Source: SpSt-600 sp042408195
GTDB lineage: Bacteria; Chloroflexota; Anaerolineae; SpSt-600
DNA: 64,000 nucleotides
NCBI GenBank assembly: GCA_042408195.1
Contig: JBHOQL010000072.1
Coordinates: 1-64,000 of the forward strand
Direction of reading: 5' to 3'
The notes beneath the pieces are model-generated. The model was given only the letters and a program-made list of their open reading frames with translations. It was not told the DNA's origin and did not search any database. A program made the translations under genes and the position numbers. Positions 7,325-14,644 of the stretch are shown piece after piece. The first letter of the stretch is position 1. Each line of letters begins with the position of its first letter.

Positions 7325-7750
7325 TTGGCCAAGAAAGTCGTTGCAGTGGTGAAATTGCAACTTCCGGCGGGGAAAGCGACCCCTGCTCCGCCGGTGGGGC
7401 CTGCTTTGGGCCAGCACGGCGTTAACATAATGGCTTTCTGCAAAGAATACAATGCCCAGACAGCTCACATGGTGGGAGATATTGTGCCGGTGGAGGTTAC
7501 AATCTATAGTGATCGCTCCTTCACTTTTGTCCTGAAGACCCCACCAGTTTCAACTCTCCTTAAAAAAGCTGCAGGGATTGAAAAGGGCTCCAGCGAGCCC
7601 AACCGTAAAAAGGTGGGCAAGGTCACCCGCCAACAGATAAGGGAAATTGCCCAACTCAAACTCAAGGACTTGAACACAAATGACATTGAAGCGGCTATGC
7701 GTATTGTGGAAGGAACAGCCCGCAGCATGGGCATCGAGATTGTGGATTAA
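7325..7750 (+). CDS. rplK: 50S ribosomal protein L11
   Basis: 141 residues, the exact usual length. The N-terminal domain has LPAGKATPAPPVGPALGQHG, and the C-terminal RNA-binding domain ends IVEGTARSMGIEI. The start is TTG 7325, directly behind AAGGAGG. It binds 23S rRNA at the GTPase centre and is co-transcribed with rplA. Confidence 0.97.
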   Translation: MAKKVVAVVKLQLPAGKATPAPPVGPALGQHGVNIMAFCKEYNAQTAHMVGDIVPVEVTIYSDRSFTFVLKTPPVSTLLKKAAGIEKGSSEPNRKKVGKVTRQQIREIAQLKLKDLNTNDIEAAMRIVEGTARSMGIEIVD

Positions 7751-7765
7751 GGGCAGGAGGTTTAA

Positions 7766-8482
7766 ATGGGGAAAAGGGGGAAAAAGTATCAAGAAGTAGC
7801 CAAGTTAGTGGATAAAAATAGGGAATATACCCCGGAAGAAGCGATAGAATTGGTCAAGAAGACTGTTTACACGCGGTTTGATCCTACAGTTGAGCTCCAC
7901 ATCCGTACTGGGGTTGACCCTCGCCACGCCGAGCAGCAAATAAGAGGGGTTGCATTGCTCCCCCACGGCACCGGTAAAAGGGTCAAAATTTTAGTTTTTG
8001 CGGAAGGGGAAGCCGCTAAAATAGCTCAAGAAGCCGGGGCCGATTATGTGGGCGGAGATGAACTTATAGACAAAATAATGAACGGGTGGCTCGACTTCGA
8101 CATCACCATAGCTGTGCCTCAGATAATGGGTAAAGTAGCTAAGTTGGGAAAGATTTTGGGTCCTAGAAAACTTATGCCTAGCCCGAAGTCGGGCACGGTT
8201 GTCCCACCCGATGACCTCCCCAGGGTTATTGAAGAAGCCCGCAAGGGTAGGGTGGAATTCAGAGTAGATAAGACTGGGAACCTCCATATCCCTATTGGCA
8301 AAGCTAGCTTTACCACACAGCAGCTCCTTGAGAACATGGCTGCTGTGATGGATACGGTAATGAAGATAAGGCCTTCAGGCCTAAAAGGGCAGTACATAAA
8401 GAGGGTTTACCTGACGACTACAATGGGTCCTAGTGTAAAGGTTAATACAGCTCTGGCTACTTCTCTGAAGCCGGCCGAATAA
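7766..8482 (+). CDS. rplA: 50S ribosomal protein L1
   Basis: 238 residues, full length. It carries FDPTVELHIRTGVDPRHAEQ and the signature region LGKILGPRKLMPSPKSGTV. L1 binds the 23S stalk and in many bacteria also represses its own L11-L1 mRNA. The ATG follows AGGAGG, 15 bases after the rplK stop. Confidence 0.97.
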   Translation: MGKRGKKYQEVAKLVDKNREYTPEEAIELVKKTVYTRFDPTVELHIRTGVDPRHAEQQIRGVALLPHGTGKRVKILVFAEGEAAKIAQEAGADYVGGDELIDKIMNGWLDFDITIAVPQIMGKVAKLGKILGPRKLMPSPKSGTVVPPDDLPRVIEEARKGRVEFRVDKTGNLHIPIGKASFTTQQLLENMAAVMDTVMKIRPSGLKGQYIKRVYLTTTMGPSVKVNTALATSLKPAE

Positions 8483-8489
8483 AGGAATT

Positions 8490-8592
8490 CGCCGTAGAAA
8501 GCAGGTGCGCGGATAGCGCTTAAAATAGCCTGCCGAGGCGAAGGCCTGGTGCGATGAAGGGTCTTTGCCTTTTGCAGGCGAAGGCCCTTTTT
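8490..8592 (+). promoter_or_regulatory. L10 leader with terminator-like hairpin
   Basis: This non-coding stretch between rplA and rplJ is where ribosomal L10 leaders lie. Its last part (8559-8592) pairs GGGTCTTTGCCT with AGGCGAAGGCCC (two G-U pairs) and is followed by TTTTT, a good intrinsic terminator. By analogy with known L10 leaders, free L10(L12)4 would bind the upstream structure and favour attenuation. Confidence 0.65.
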
Positions 8593-8619
8593 AAGTTTCC
8601 GGAAAAGGAGGTGATAAAA

Positions 8620-9147
8620 TTGCCCATCACGAAAGAGGAAAAAATCCGAAGGGTAACCTTGTACAAAGAAAGCATAAATCAGAGCGAGGGCCTCATCCTG
8701 ACCAATTACATTGGGATGGATACGACCCAGATAAATGAGCTCAAGAGCCAGATCCGGGAAGTAGGCGGGAACTTTATGGTAGTGAAAAATACCCTCCTTA
8801 TGATAGCCCTAAAAGACCTCGGCCTGTCGGTCCCGGAGGACCTGCTGAAAGGGCCAACAGCAATAAGCTTCGGAAAAGATTTGACCAAATTAGCAAAAAA
8901 AATTATTGATTTCTCAAAAGAATCAGGGTTGCCCCAGATAAAGGGGGGGCTTATAGGAACCAAGCTCCTCAAACCGGAAGAGGTGAATCTTCTCGCCCAA
9001 CTACCTTCGCGAGAGGAACTTCTGGGCAAGCTGGTGGGCAACCTCCAGGCCCCTATACATGGACTGGTTTACGTTTTGAGCGGAGTAATCCGGAGCCTTA
9101 TATACGTCCTTCAGGCCCGGGTACAACAGTTAGAATCTCAATCTTGA
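8620..9147 (+). CDS. rplJ: 50S ribosomal protein L10
   Basis: 175 residues from TTG 8620, which has AAAGGAGGTG about eight bases upstream. The frame stays open upstream to 8554, but that would include the attenuator hairpin and adds 22 residues foreign to L10. Typical features are LTNYIGMDTTQINELKSQIR, VVKNTLLMIAL and the C-terminal helix that carries L7/L12 dimers. Confidence 0.95.
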   Translation: MPITKEEKIRRVTLYKESINQSEGLILTNYIGMDTTQINELKSQIREVGGNFMVVKNTLLMIALKDLGLSVPEDLLKGPTAISFGKDLTKLAKKIIDFSKESGLPQIKGGLIGTKLLKPEEVNLLAQLPSREELLGKLVGNLQAPIHGLVYVLSGVIRSLIYVLQARVQQLESQS

Positions 9148-9163
9148 AAGGAGGGAGGTATAA

Positions 9164-9550
9164 ATGACGAAGGAAGAGATTATCGCTGCAATAGAAAAGA
9201 TGACCGTCCTTGAGCTGGCCGAACTGGTAAAAGCACTGGAGGAGAGATTCGGTGTGACAGCGGCAGCACCTGTAGTAGCTGCTGCTCCAGTCGCAGCAGC
9301 TGCAGCCGCAGCGCCAGCAGCCCCTGCCGTTGAAGAAAAAACACAGTTTGACGTTTACATTAAGGACTCCGGTCCAAAGAAGATACAGGTCATCAAGGTA
9401 GTGCGCGAATTGACCAATTTGGGTCTCAAAGAGGCTAAGGACGTGGTGGAGAGCGCTCCGGTCAAGCTTTTGGAAGGTGTATCCAAGGAGCAGGCGGAGG
9501 CTGCCAAGGCCAAGCTGGAAGAAGCAGGTGCTATCGTTGAAATCAAATAA
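9164..9550 (+). CDS. rplL: 50S ribosomal protein L7/L12
   Basis: 128 residues. There is an N-terminal dimerisation helix (EEIIAAIEKMTVLELAELVK), an Ala/Pro-rich hinge, and a C-terminal domain with FDVYIKDSGPKKIQVIKVVR and GLKEAKDVVESAP. It recruits translation factors to the ribosome stalk. rpoB does not follow, unlike in many bacteria; a zinc-ribbon membrane protein does. Confidence 0.97.
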   Translation: MTKEEIIAAIEKMTVLELAELVKALEERFGVTAAAPVVAAAPVAAAAAAAPAAPAVEEKTQFDVYIKDSGPKKIQVIKVVRELTNLGLKEAKDVVESAPVKLLEGVSKEQAEAAKAKLEEAGAIVEIK

Positions 9551-9554
9551 AAAC

Positions 9555-9601
9555 ATTCCTCGCTGGGGGCTGCCGAGTACAGGGGCTCTCCAGCGAGGAA
9601 T
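9555..9601 (+). terminator. Long hairpin after rplL
   Basis: ATTCCTCGCTGG (9555-9566) and CCAGCGAGGAAT (9590-9601) form a perfect 12-bp stem. No T run follows, so it may be a processing or mRNA 3'-end stability element rather than a classical terminator. Confidence 0.45.
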
Positions 9602-9627
9602 GACTCCAACTGGAGGAGTAAAATAAA

Positions 9628-10080
9628 ATGCCTATAGAAATCCCCTCTGACATCGTGGAGAGGGTGATCATTGCTCTTCAGCTTTTTCTGGGGCTTGCTG
9701 GAGCTTTCTGGCTTGCCCTTTGGGTTAGCATTGTAATATGGACTTACAAGGACATAAAGTCCAGGACGAGGGACATCCTGGTTCAAATTCTGGCTGTGGC
9801 TATGGTCCTCTTTTTCAACTTGCCAGGACTGTTGCTCTACGTTTTAATCCGTCCCAGGGAGACCCTGGCCGAAGCCTACGAAAGAGCTTTAGAAGAGGAA
9901 GTCCTGCTTCAAGGCATAGAAGAGCGAGAGATTTGCCCAGGCTGCGGCCGCAAGGTCCAGGAGGATTTCGTTCTTTGCCCATACTGCCATACGAAGCTCA
10001 AGAAAGTCTGCAGAGCATGTGGAAGGCTATTGCATCTCGGTTGGGAAGTGTGCCCTTATTGTGGGGCAGAGCAAAAGTAG
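9628..10080 (+). CDS. Membrane protein with C-terminal double zinc ribbon
   Basis: 150 residues. Two membrane helices occupy residues ~10-70, and a short charged segment follows. The C-terminus carries two zinc ribbons in series (CPGC ... CPYC, and CRAC ... CPYC). Such proteins are common in Chloroflexi and have no assigned function. The gene follows rplL after a hairpin and is 28 bases upstream of the DUF1232 gene. Confidence 0.75.
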   Translation: MPIEIPSDIVERVIIALQLFLGLAGAFWLALWVSIVIWTYKDIKSRTRDILVQILAVAMVLFFNLPGLLLYVLIRPRETLAEAYERALEEEVLLQGIEEREICPGCGRKVQEDFVLCPYCHTKLKKVCRACGRLLHLGWEVCPYCGAEQK

Positions 10081-10108
10081 GTTAATTCTGCAATGAGGGG
10101 GGAGTAGA

Positions 10109-10408
10109 TTGAGAAAAGTCAGGTTCAAGCAGATAAAGCTTTTGTGGAGCCTCTTTAGGGACTCGAGGGTTCCCACCTGGCTAAAGATCATGGTTATACT
10201 CGTCCCTCTCATTTACATTTTTTTCCCTACAGACATTTCTCCCGATGCTTTGCCTTTTCTCGGCTACATCGACGATATCATACTGGCGCTGCTGGCTATG
10301 AAGCTCTTTCTGGAAATGACACCCCGCAGGGTTAGGGAAGAGCACATAGAGAGGATTGAGTCCATCTCGGCTCCGTACAAAGTGCTGGACGAACAGGAAA
10401 AAGATTAG
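10109..10408 (+). CDS. DUF1232 (YkvA-like) membrane protein
   Basis: 99 residues from TTG 10109 behind GGGGGGAG. It has the DUF1232 signature FFPTDISPDALPFLGYIDD between two hydrophobic segments. The family is widespread and of unknown function. It converges on rimO, overlapping it by four bases. Confidence 0.8.
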   Translation: MRKVRFKQIKLLWSLFRDSRVPTWLKIMVILVPLIYIFFPTDISPDALPFLGYIDDIILALLAMKLFLEMTPRRVREEHIERIESISAPYKVLDEQEKD

Positions 10409-11712
10409 GGCGCGGCTATTAGATCGTACTCCAGGGCCTTGATAATGCGCACGGTTATCATTTCGCCAGGTGGGATTTTGCCTTCTACTAGAACTAATCC
10501 ATCTATTTCAGGGGCATCGCGGTAACTGCGGCCTACACTCAGGCCATTCCCGTAACCTTCTACAAGTATTTCCATCTCCTTGCCTACAAGCTGCTGGTTC
10601 TTGCGGTAAGATATCCGCTGCTGAATGGTCATGAGTTCTCTGTATCTTTCCTCTTTTACCTCTTGCGGGATCTGGTCTGGGAGAGAGGCGGCTGGAGTCC
10701 CTTCTTCTCTTGAGTAAATGAAAATTCCCACCCGGTCAAAAGCCATCTTTTCCACGAAATCCACCAGGTAACGGAAAGCTTCCTCCGTTTCCCCCGGATA
10801 GCCTACGATGAAAGTCGTCCTTATGGCGATATCGGGGACGGCCTGACGGATCTCCTCTATAAGCTTTATCACCCTTTCCGCAGTATAAGGCCTCCGCATC
10901 CTTTTCAAGATTTCAGGGTGGGCATGCTGAAGGGGGATATCAAGGTAATGGCAAATCTGAGGAATTGAGCTCAGGGCCTGGATAAGTCTCTCAGTCACGT
11001 GGAGGGGAGACGCATACATTATCCTTAGCCATCGCAGTTCTGGGGCTGCTTCCAAGATTTCTTCTATAAGGGTAACAAGGCCATCTTTTTCACCTCGGTC
11101 CAGGCCATAGGCCGTTGTATCCTGAGCCACTAAGATTAATTCCTTAACCCCCGCTTTAGCCAGCTGACGTGCTTCTTCTACAAGAGCTTGGCGAGGGAAA
11201 CTCCTGGCTGGCCCTTTTATTGCCGGTATAGTGCAGAAAGCGCACTTTGAACTACAACCTTCGGATATTTTTAGGTAAGCCGAGGCCCCCCACGAGTACG
11301 AAAGGCCAGCGGGGTCAAAGGGTTTCCCTTCAGGATCACCCAGGATGATGATCTTCTCCGTAGGAAACCCCTCTAACTTTTCCACCACTTCTACGATTTC
11401 CATCCAGCGCCTTGTCCCTAAGAAGGCATCGGCCTCAGGGATTTCTTCCACGAGCCTTCGGCCCCAAAGCTGAGGCAGACAGCCTGCAATTATCAAGCGC
11501 TGCCTCTTCCTTTTCTTTTTGGCGTACTCCTTTGCAACCTGCAAAGATTCTTCCCTTGCTCTCTCAATAAAGCCACAAGTGTTTATTATCAGCACATCAG
11601 CCTGGCGAGGAGAAGAGGTAGGGGAATAACCCCGCTGCAGGAGTTTCCTTTCCATCCCGCGGCTATCCACTTCGTTTTTAGGGCAGCCAAGAGTTATTAT
11701 GTGAAAACGCAT
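10405..11712 (-). CDS. rimO: Ribosomal protein S12 methylthiotransferase RimO
   Basis: 435 residues. The N-terminal UPF0004 domain starts ITLGCPKNEVDS, favouring RimO over MiaB. The radical SAM cluster motif CSSKCAFC is followed by a central barrel and a C-terminal TRAM domain. It inserts sulfur and a methyl group on an Asp of ribosomal protein S12 using two [4Fe-4S] clusters. The start overlaps the end of the TP-rich protein gene by 16 bases, so it belongs to the upp operon. Confidence 0.93.
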   Translation of the reverse strand: MRFHIITLGCPKNEVDSRGMERKLLQRGYSPTSSPRQADVLIINTCGFIERAREESLQVAKEYAKKKRKRQRLIIAGCLPQLWGRRLVEEIPEADAFLGTRRWMEIVEVVEKLEGFPTEKIIILGDPEGKPFDPAGLSYSWGASAYLKISEGCSSKCAFCTIPAIKGPARSFPRQALVEEARQLAKAGVKELILVAQDTTAYGLDRGEKDGLVTLIEEILEAAPELRWLRIMYASPLHVTERLIQALSSIPQICHYLDIPLQHAHPEILKRMRRPYTAERVIKLIEEIRQAVPDIAIRTTFIVGYPGETEEAFRYLVDFVEKMAFDRVGIFIYSREEGTPAASLPDQIPQEVKEERYRELMTIQQRISYRKNQQLVGKEMEILVEGYGNGLSVGRSYRDAPEIDGLVLVEGKIPPGEMITVRIIKALEYDLIAAP

Positions 11713-12278
11713 TTTATCCTTTTAGAGGCCGAGGTCGCAGTTTCTGCCGAAGGGGTTCCCGTTGATGGGATTGAAGTCGTTTCCGCTGGGGTTGGTGCCT
11801 GAGCGGGTGTTTCTGTTGGCGTTGGGGTTTGAGTTGGTGTAGGGGTCCAAGTTGCGGTTGGGGTTTGGGTAGGGGTTGGCGTCAGAGTTTGGGTGGGAGT
11901 AGGGGTGATGGTGGGGGTCAGAGTCGGAGTCGGATTAATAGTAGGGGTAGGAGTTATTGTGGGAGGTGGGGTCATCGTGAAAGTAGGGGTCCAGGTGGGA
12001 GTTGGAGTCGGGGTGAAAGTAGGAAAGGGTGGCCGCTGAGTGGGAGTAGGGATGAGAGTGTAAGTCGGAGTAGGAGTAGATGTGAAGGTAGGTGTGAGGG
12101 TGGGTAAAGGTGAAGGCCATATAATGGGAGTAGTGATAGGTTTTCGTTGGGGGGCAAAAGCCAGTGCCAAGAAACCGAGGCAATAGCAAGGTATAGTGGC
12201 AAGAATTACCGCCAGAAGGAAAGCGTAAGTGAGCTTCTGCGCCTGACTGAGGCCGGAATACCATTCTTTGAAATTAAT
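11697..12278 (-). CDS. Membrane-anchored Thr-Pro-rich low-complexity protein
   Basis: One membrane helix (LTYAFLLAVILATIPCYCLG) is followed by about 130 residues of TPTPT-type repeats and a Ser/Thr-rich tail, so it is probably an extracellular stalk. The start is unclear. The frame is open upstream to 12368, but that lies inside the dCMP deaminase gene. An ATT at 12278 has AAGGAGGGG eight bases upstream and would overlap the deaminase stop (ATTAA), giving 193 residues. No ATG, GTG or TTG lies between it and the membrane segment. Confidence 0.6.
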   Translation of the reverse strand: MNFKEWYSGLSQAQKLTYAFLLAVILATIPCYCLGFLALAFAPQRKPITTPIIWPSPLPTLTPTFTSTPTPTYTLIPTPTQRPPFPTFTPTPTPTWTPTFTMTPPPTITPTPTINPTPTLTPTITPTPTQTLTPTPTQTPTATWTPTPTQTPTPTETPAQAPTPAETTSIPSTGTPSAETATSASKRIKCVFT

Positions 12279-12738
12279 GGTTCTCCCCTCCTTCAAGTGG
12301 AAAGTAAAACAATTCCACCCCAGCTTCTCTGAGCATCTGCTTGCCCAGGTCGTCAGGGTAGGGTGCACCGTAGACCACCCGTTTTATCCCCGCATTGATT
12401 ATCATTTTAGCACAAGTTATGCAGGGTTGGTGCGTAGTGTAAAGGTCGGAACCCTCAATGGGCACTCCATAGAAAGCGGCCTGGATTATGGCGTTTTGCT
12501 CAGCGTGGAGACCACGGCACAGCTCTTGCCTGTAGCCCGATGGAACCCCTTCCTTCTCCCTTAGGCACCCTATGTCCAGACAGTGAGGTAACCCCCTGGG
12601 GGCACCATTGTAGCCTGTGGCGAGGATACGCTTGTCCTTGACAAGGATAGCTCCAACCTGACGGCGCAAGCAGGTAGAACGTTTGGCTACTTGGGTGGCG
12701 ATGTGCATGAAGTACTCATCCCAGGATGGGCGCGCCAT
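12274..12738 (-). CDS. dCMP deaminase (ComEB-like cytidine deaminase fold)
   Basis: 154 residues. The zinc site is HAEQNAI and PCITC, with the fold start RSTCLRRQVGAILV and a GYNGAPRG loop, as in deoxycytidylate deaminases that turn dCMP into dUMP. It starts two bases after the upp stop, so pyrimidine salvage genes are coupled here. The extra cysteines in CLDIGCLREKEG resemble the second zinc site of ComEB-type enzymes. Confidence 0.9.
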   Translation of the reverse strand: MARPSWDEYFMHIATQVAKRSTCLRRQVGAILVKDKRILATGYNGAPRGLPHCLDIGCLREKEGVPSGYRQELCRGLHAEQNAIIQAAFYGVPIEGSDLYTTHQPCITCAKMIINAGIKRVVYGAPYPDDLGKQMLREAGVELFYFPLEGGENH

Positions 12739-12740
12739 TT

Positions 12741-13394
12741 CTAACTCGTCCCGAACTGTCGGTCTCCGGCGTCACCAAGGCCCGGAACGATGTACCCTGC
12801 AGGAGGATCCCCAGGTTTTTGGGGTTCAGGGGTCAAATATTTATCAACAGCAGCCACAAAGACTTCTATATCTGGATGGGCTTGGCTCAGCCTTGCAATT
12901 CCTTCTGGAGCTGCTATAACCCCCACGAATTTTATCCGTGGGACGCCAATGGCCTTTAAGAGGTTCCCAGCTGTTACAGCCGATCCACCGGTGGCCAGCA
13001 TCGGGTCCAATATTATGGCAACTTGAGCGGTAGCCATCTTGGGCAAGTTTGTGTAGTACTCAATAGGTGCCAGGGTCTTGTGGTCCCTGTATATACCTAT
13101 GTGCCAGACCTGTGCCCTCGGTATCAGTTCCAGCGCCGGCTCTATCATGCCAAGTCCTGCTCTAAGGATGGGGCAGAAAGCGATTTCTTCAGTAACTCGG
13201 ACCCCCACTGCGGTGCCCAGTGGTGTGGTTACAGGCTTTTCTTCCACTTTGAGGTCTCTTGTCGCTTCATAGAGGAGAAGCCAGGTTATCTCTTTCAGTA
13301 ATTCCCGGAACCGCTTTGGCTCGGTGTTTATGTCCCGCAGAAGGGTTAGTTTATGCTGGACCAGCGGGTGGTCGGAAACATAAACCTGACCCAT
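12741..13394 (-). CDS. upp: Uracil phosphoribosyltransferase
   Basis: 217 residues. The family opening VYVSDHPLVQHKLTLLRD, the PRPP-binding loop LDPMLATGGSA and the C-terminal uracil-binding GDAGDRQFGT are all present. It makes UMP from uracil and PRPP. It is first in the upp-dCMP deaminase-TP-rich protein-rimO operon. Confidence 0.96.
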   Translation of the reverse strand: MGQVYVSDHPLVQHKLTLLRDINTEPKRFRELLKEITWLLLYEATRDLKVEEKPVTTPLGTAVGVRVTEEIAFCPILRAGLGMIEPALELIPRAQVWHIGIYRDHKTLAPIEYYTNLPKMATAQVAIILDPMLATGGSAVTAGNLLKAIGVPRIKFVGVIAAPEGIARLSQAHPDIEVFVAAVDKYLTPEPQKPGDPPAGYIVPGLGDAGDRQFGTS

Positions 13395-13423
13395 ATTCCC
13401 TCCCTTGGCCTTGGATTGGTTCT

Positions 13424-13452
13424 ATTCTACCATGCCATGGTACTGCCGTCAA
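13424..13452 (-). promoter_or_regulatory. Promoter of the upp operon
   Basis: Minus strand TTGACG (13452-13447), 17 bases, TAGAAT (13429-13424), about 30 bases before the upp start. Confidence 0.65.
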
Positions 13453-13503
13453 AAGCATATTCGCTGCATTTACCGTTGTACTGGCTTTGGATATGGCAGA
13501 AAA

Positions 13504-14567
13504 TTAAAAAACCGGGTGTGTCCCAAAATTATCGGAAAAGTTCAATAGGCCTGGCAAATTTGCTCCCACGCCCACTTATTTTCGCTTTCCACTCCAGCGT
13601 TCCGCAAAGCCAAAACGGCCACTAAACCCTTCGTTTTCCAGCGCTGCTCCCGATCCCTGCACCGCCAACCAATCCCCCTAAACGTACTCTCCACCACCCC
13701 ACTCCCAATCGGACACCCGGCTGCCCAAAAGACTGGATACACCCTTTGTTCCGCCCGTTCCCGAAAATAATCCGCTGTCCAACTGATCCCCTCTCGCCAA
13801 TCCAACCGGGTGGCTAAAAGCACCTCGCACCTCTGAACAATCCTCTCTACATCATCTTGCCAAAGCCGCTCTTCCACCTCCTTCACCCATTCCACTCCCT
13901 TCTCCCAGAGCTTCCTCCCCTAACGCCTACACATGTTCCATCGCATGGTACCAGCCCACAATCCGCATCCGTTTGGAACAATAAGCCCCGGCAAAGCCAT
14001 CTATCCAAAGCGCCCCATCGCTCAGCATAATCGTTCTCCCCTCCAGCCCCAAACCCCGATGATACGCATATTCCCACACCCCCGTCCAAAGACTTCCACT
14101 TTTCCATAAGAGGCCCAGTATCCGGTCTGGCGAACTTCCATCTCTCCATCCTTCTCATGACCGAACTCAAAACAACTGGCAACCTTGACCCCGCGTCACC
14201 CATCGCAGTTTAATTAGGCCCGCTTCAACCGAAGGAGGCCCTAGGAGGTCATAACGGCCTGCTCCCGATACTTTTGAAACACCCAGCGGCCTCCACAGGA
14301 ACAGGTCTCCTCAGATAGGGTCCCCGCCCCTGTATCCGCACAGCCGCCTCCAGCAATTGGGCTGCGGTGGGGGTTTTTTCCATTGCTGAACCCGCTCCTC
14401 CAGCTCCTTCAGCGTACTGTGGGGATAACTTTGAGCCCACTGCAGCAATTTTTCTACAGACCAGGCGATTTGGGCCGAAATTCTTTACATCTCTTGCTTC
14501 TCCATCTTGCATCTCCTGCTCCCTGTTTTACCTTACCGACAAAATTGGGACTCACCCGGTTTTTTAA
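13504..14567 (-). mobile_element. ISKra4-like insertion sequence with broken transposase
   Basis: About 1.06 kb bounded by near-perfect inverted repeats: TTAAAAAACCGGGTGTGTCC at 13504 and its complement at 14545-14567 with one mismatch. The minus strand encodes transposase fragments in different frames: a zinc-ribbon-like CSCGGRWVFQKYRE near 14300, a middle part around 13883-14203, and the C-terminal GCPIGSGVVESTFR with a helical tail at 13542-13895, typical of ISKra4 transposases. Frame changes between pieces mean it is inactive. It sits between upp and uvrA and differs in its ends from the elements at 3.7 and 21.1 kb. Confidence 0.8.
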
Positions 14568-14579
14568 AAACCGCGGCTC

Positions 14580-14608
14580 TTGCTAACAGTCTACTTAGGT
14601 GCTAAAAT
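14580..14608 (+). promoter_or_regulatory. Promoter of uvrA-tpiA
   Basis: TTGCTA (14580-14585), 17 bases, TAAAAT (14603-14608), starting just outside the right end of the insertion sequence and 37 bases before the uvrA ATG. Confidence 0.55.
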
Positions 14609-14644
14609 TTTTAGAGTATTCCCAATAAGGAAAGAGTTGGGGAA

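Noticed and set aside
11829..12264. Repeats resembling a tandem array or CRISPR
   Set aside because: They are degenerate codon-level repeats encoding Thr-Pro-rich protein; there are no constant repeat units or unique spacers.
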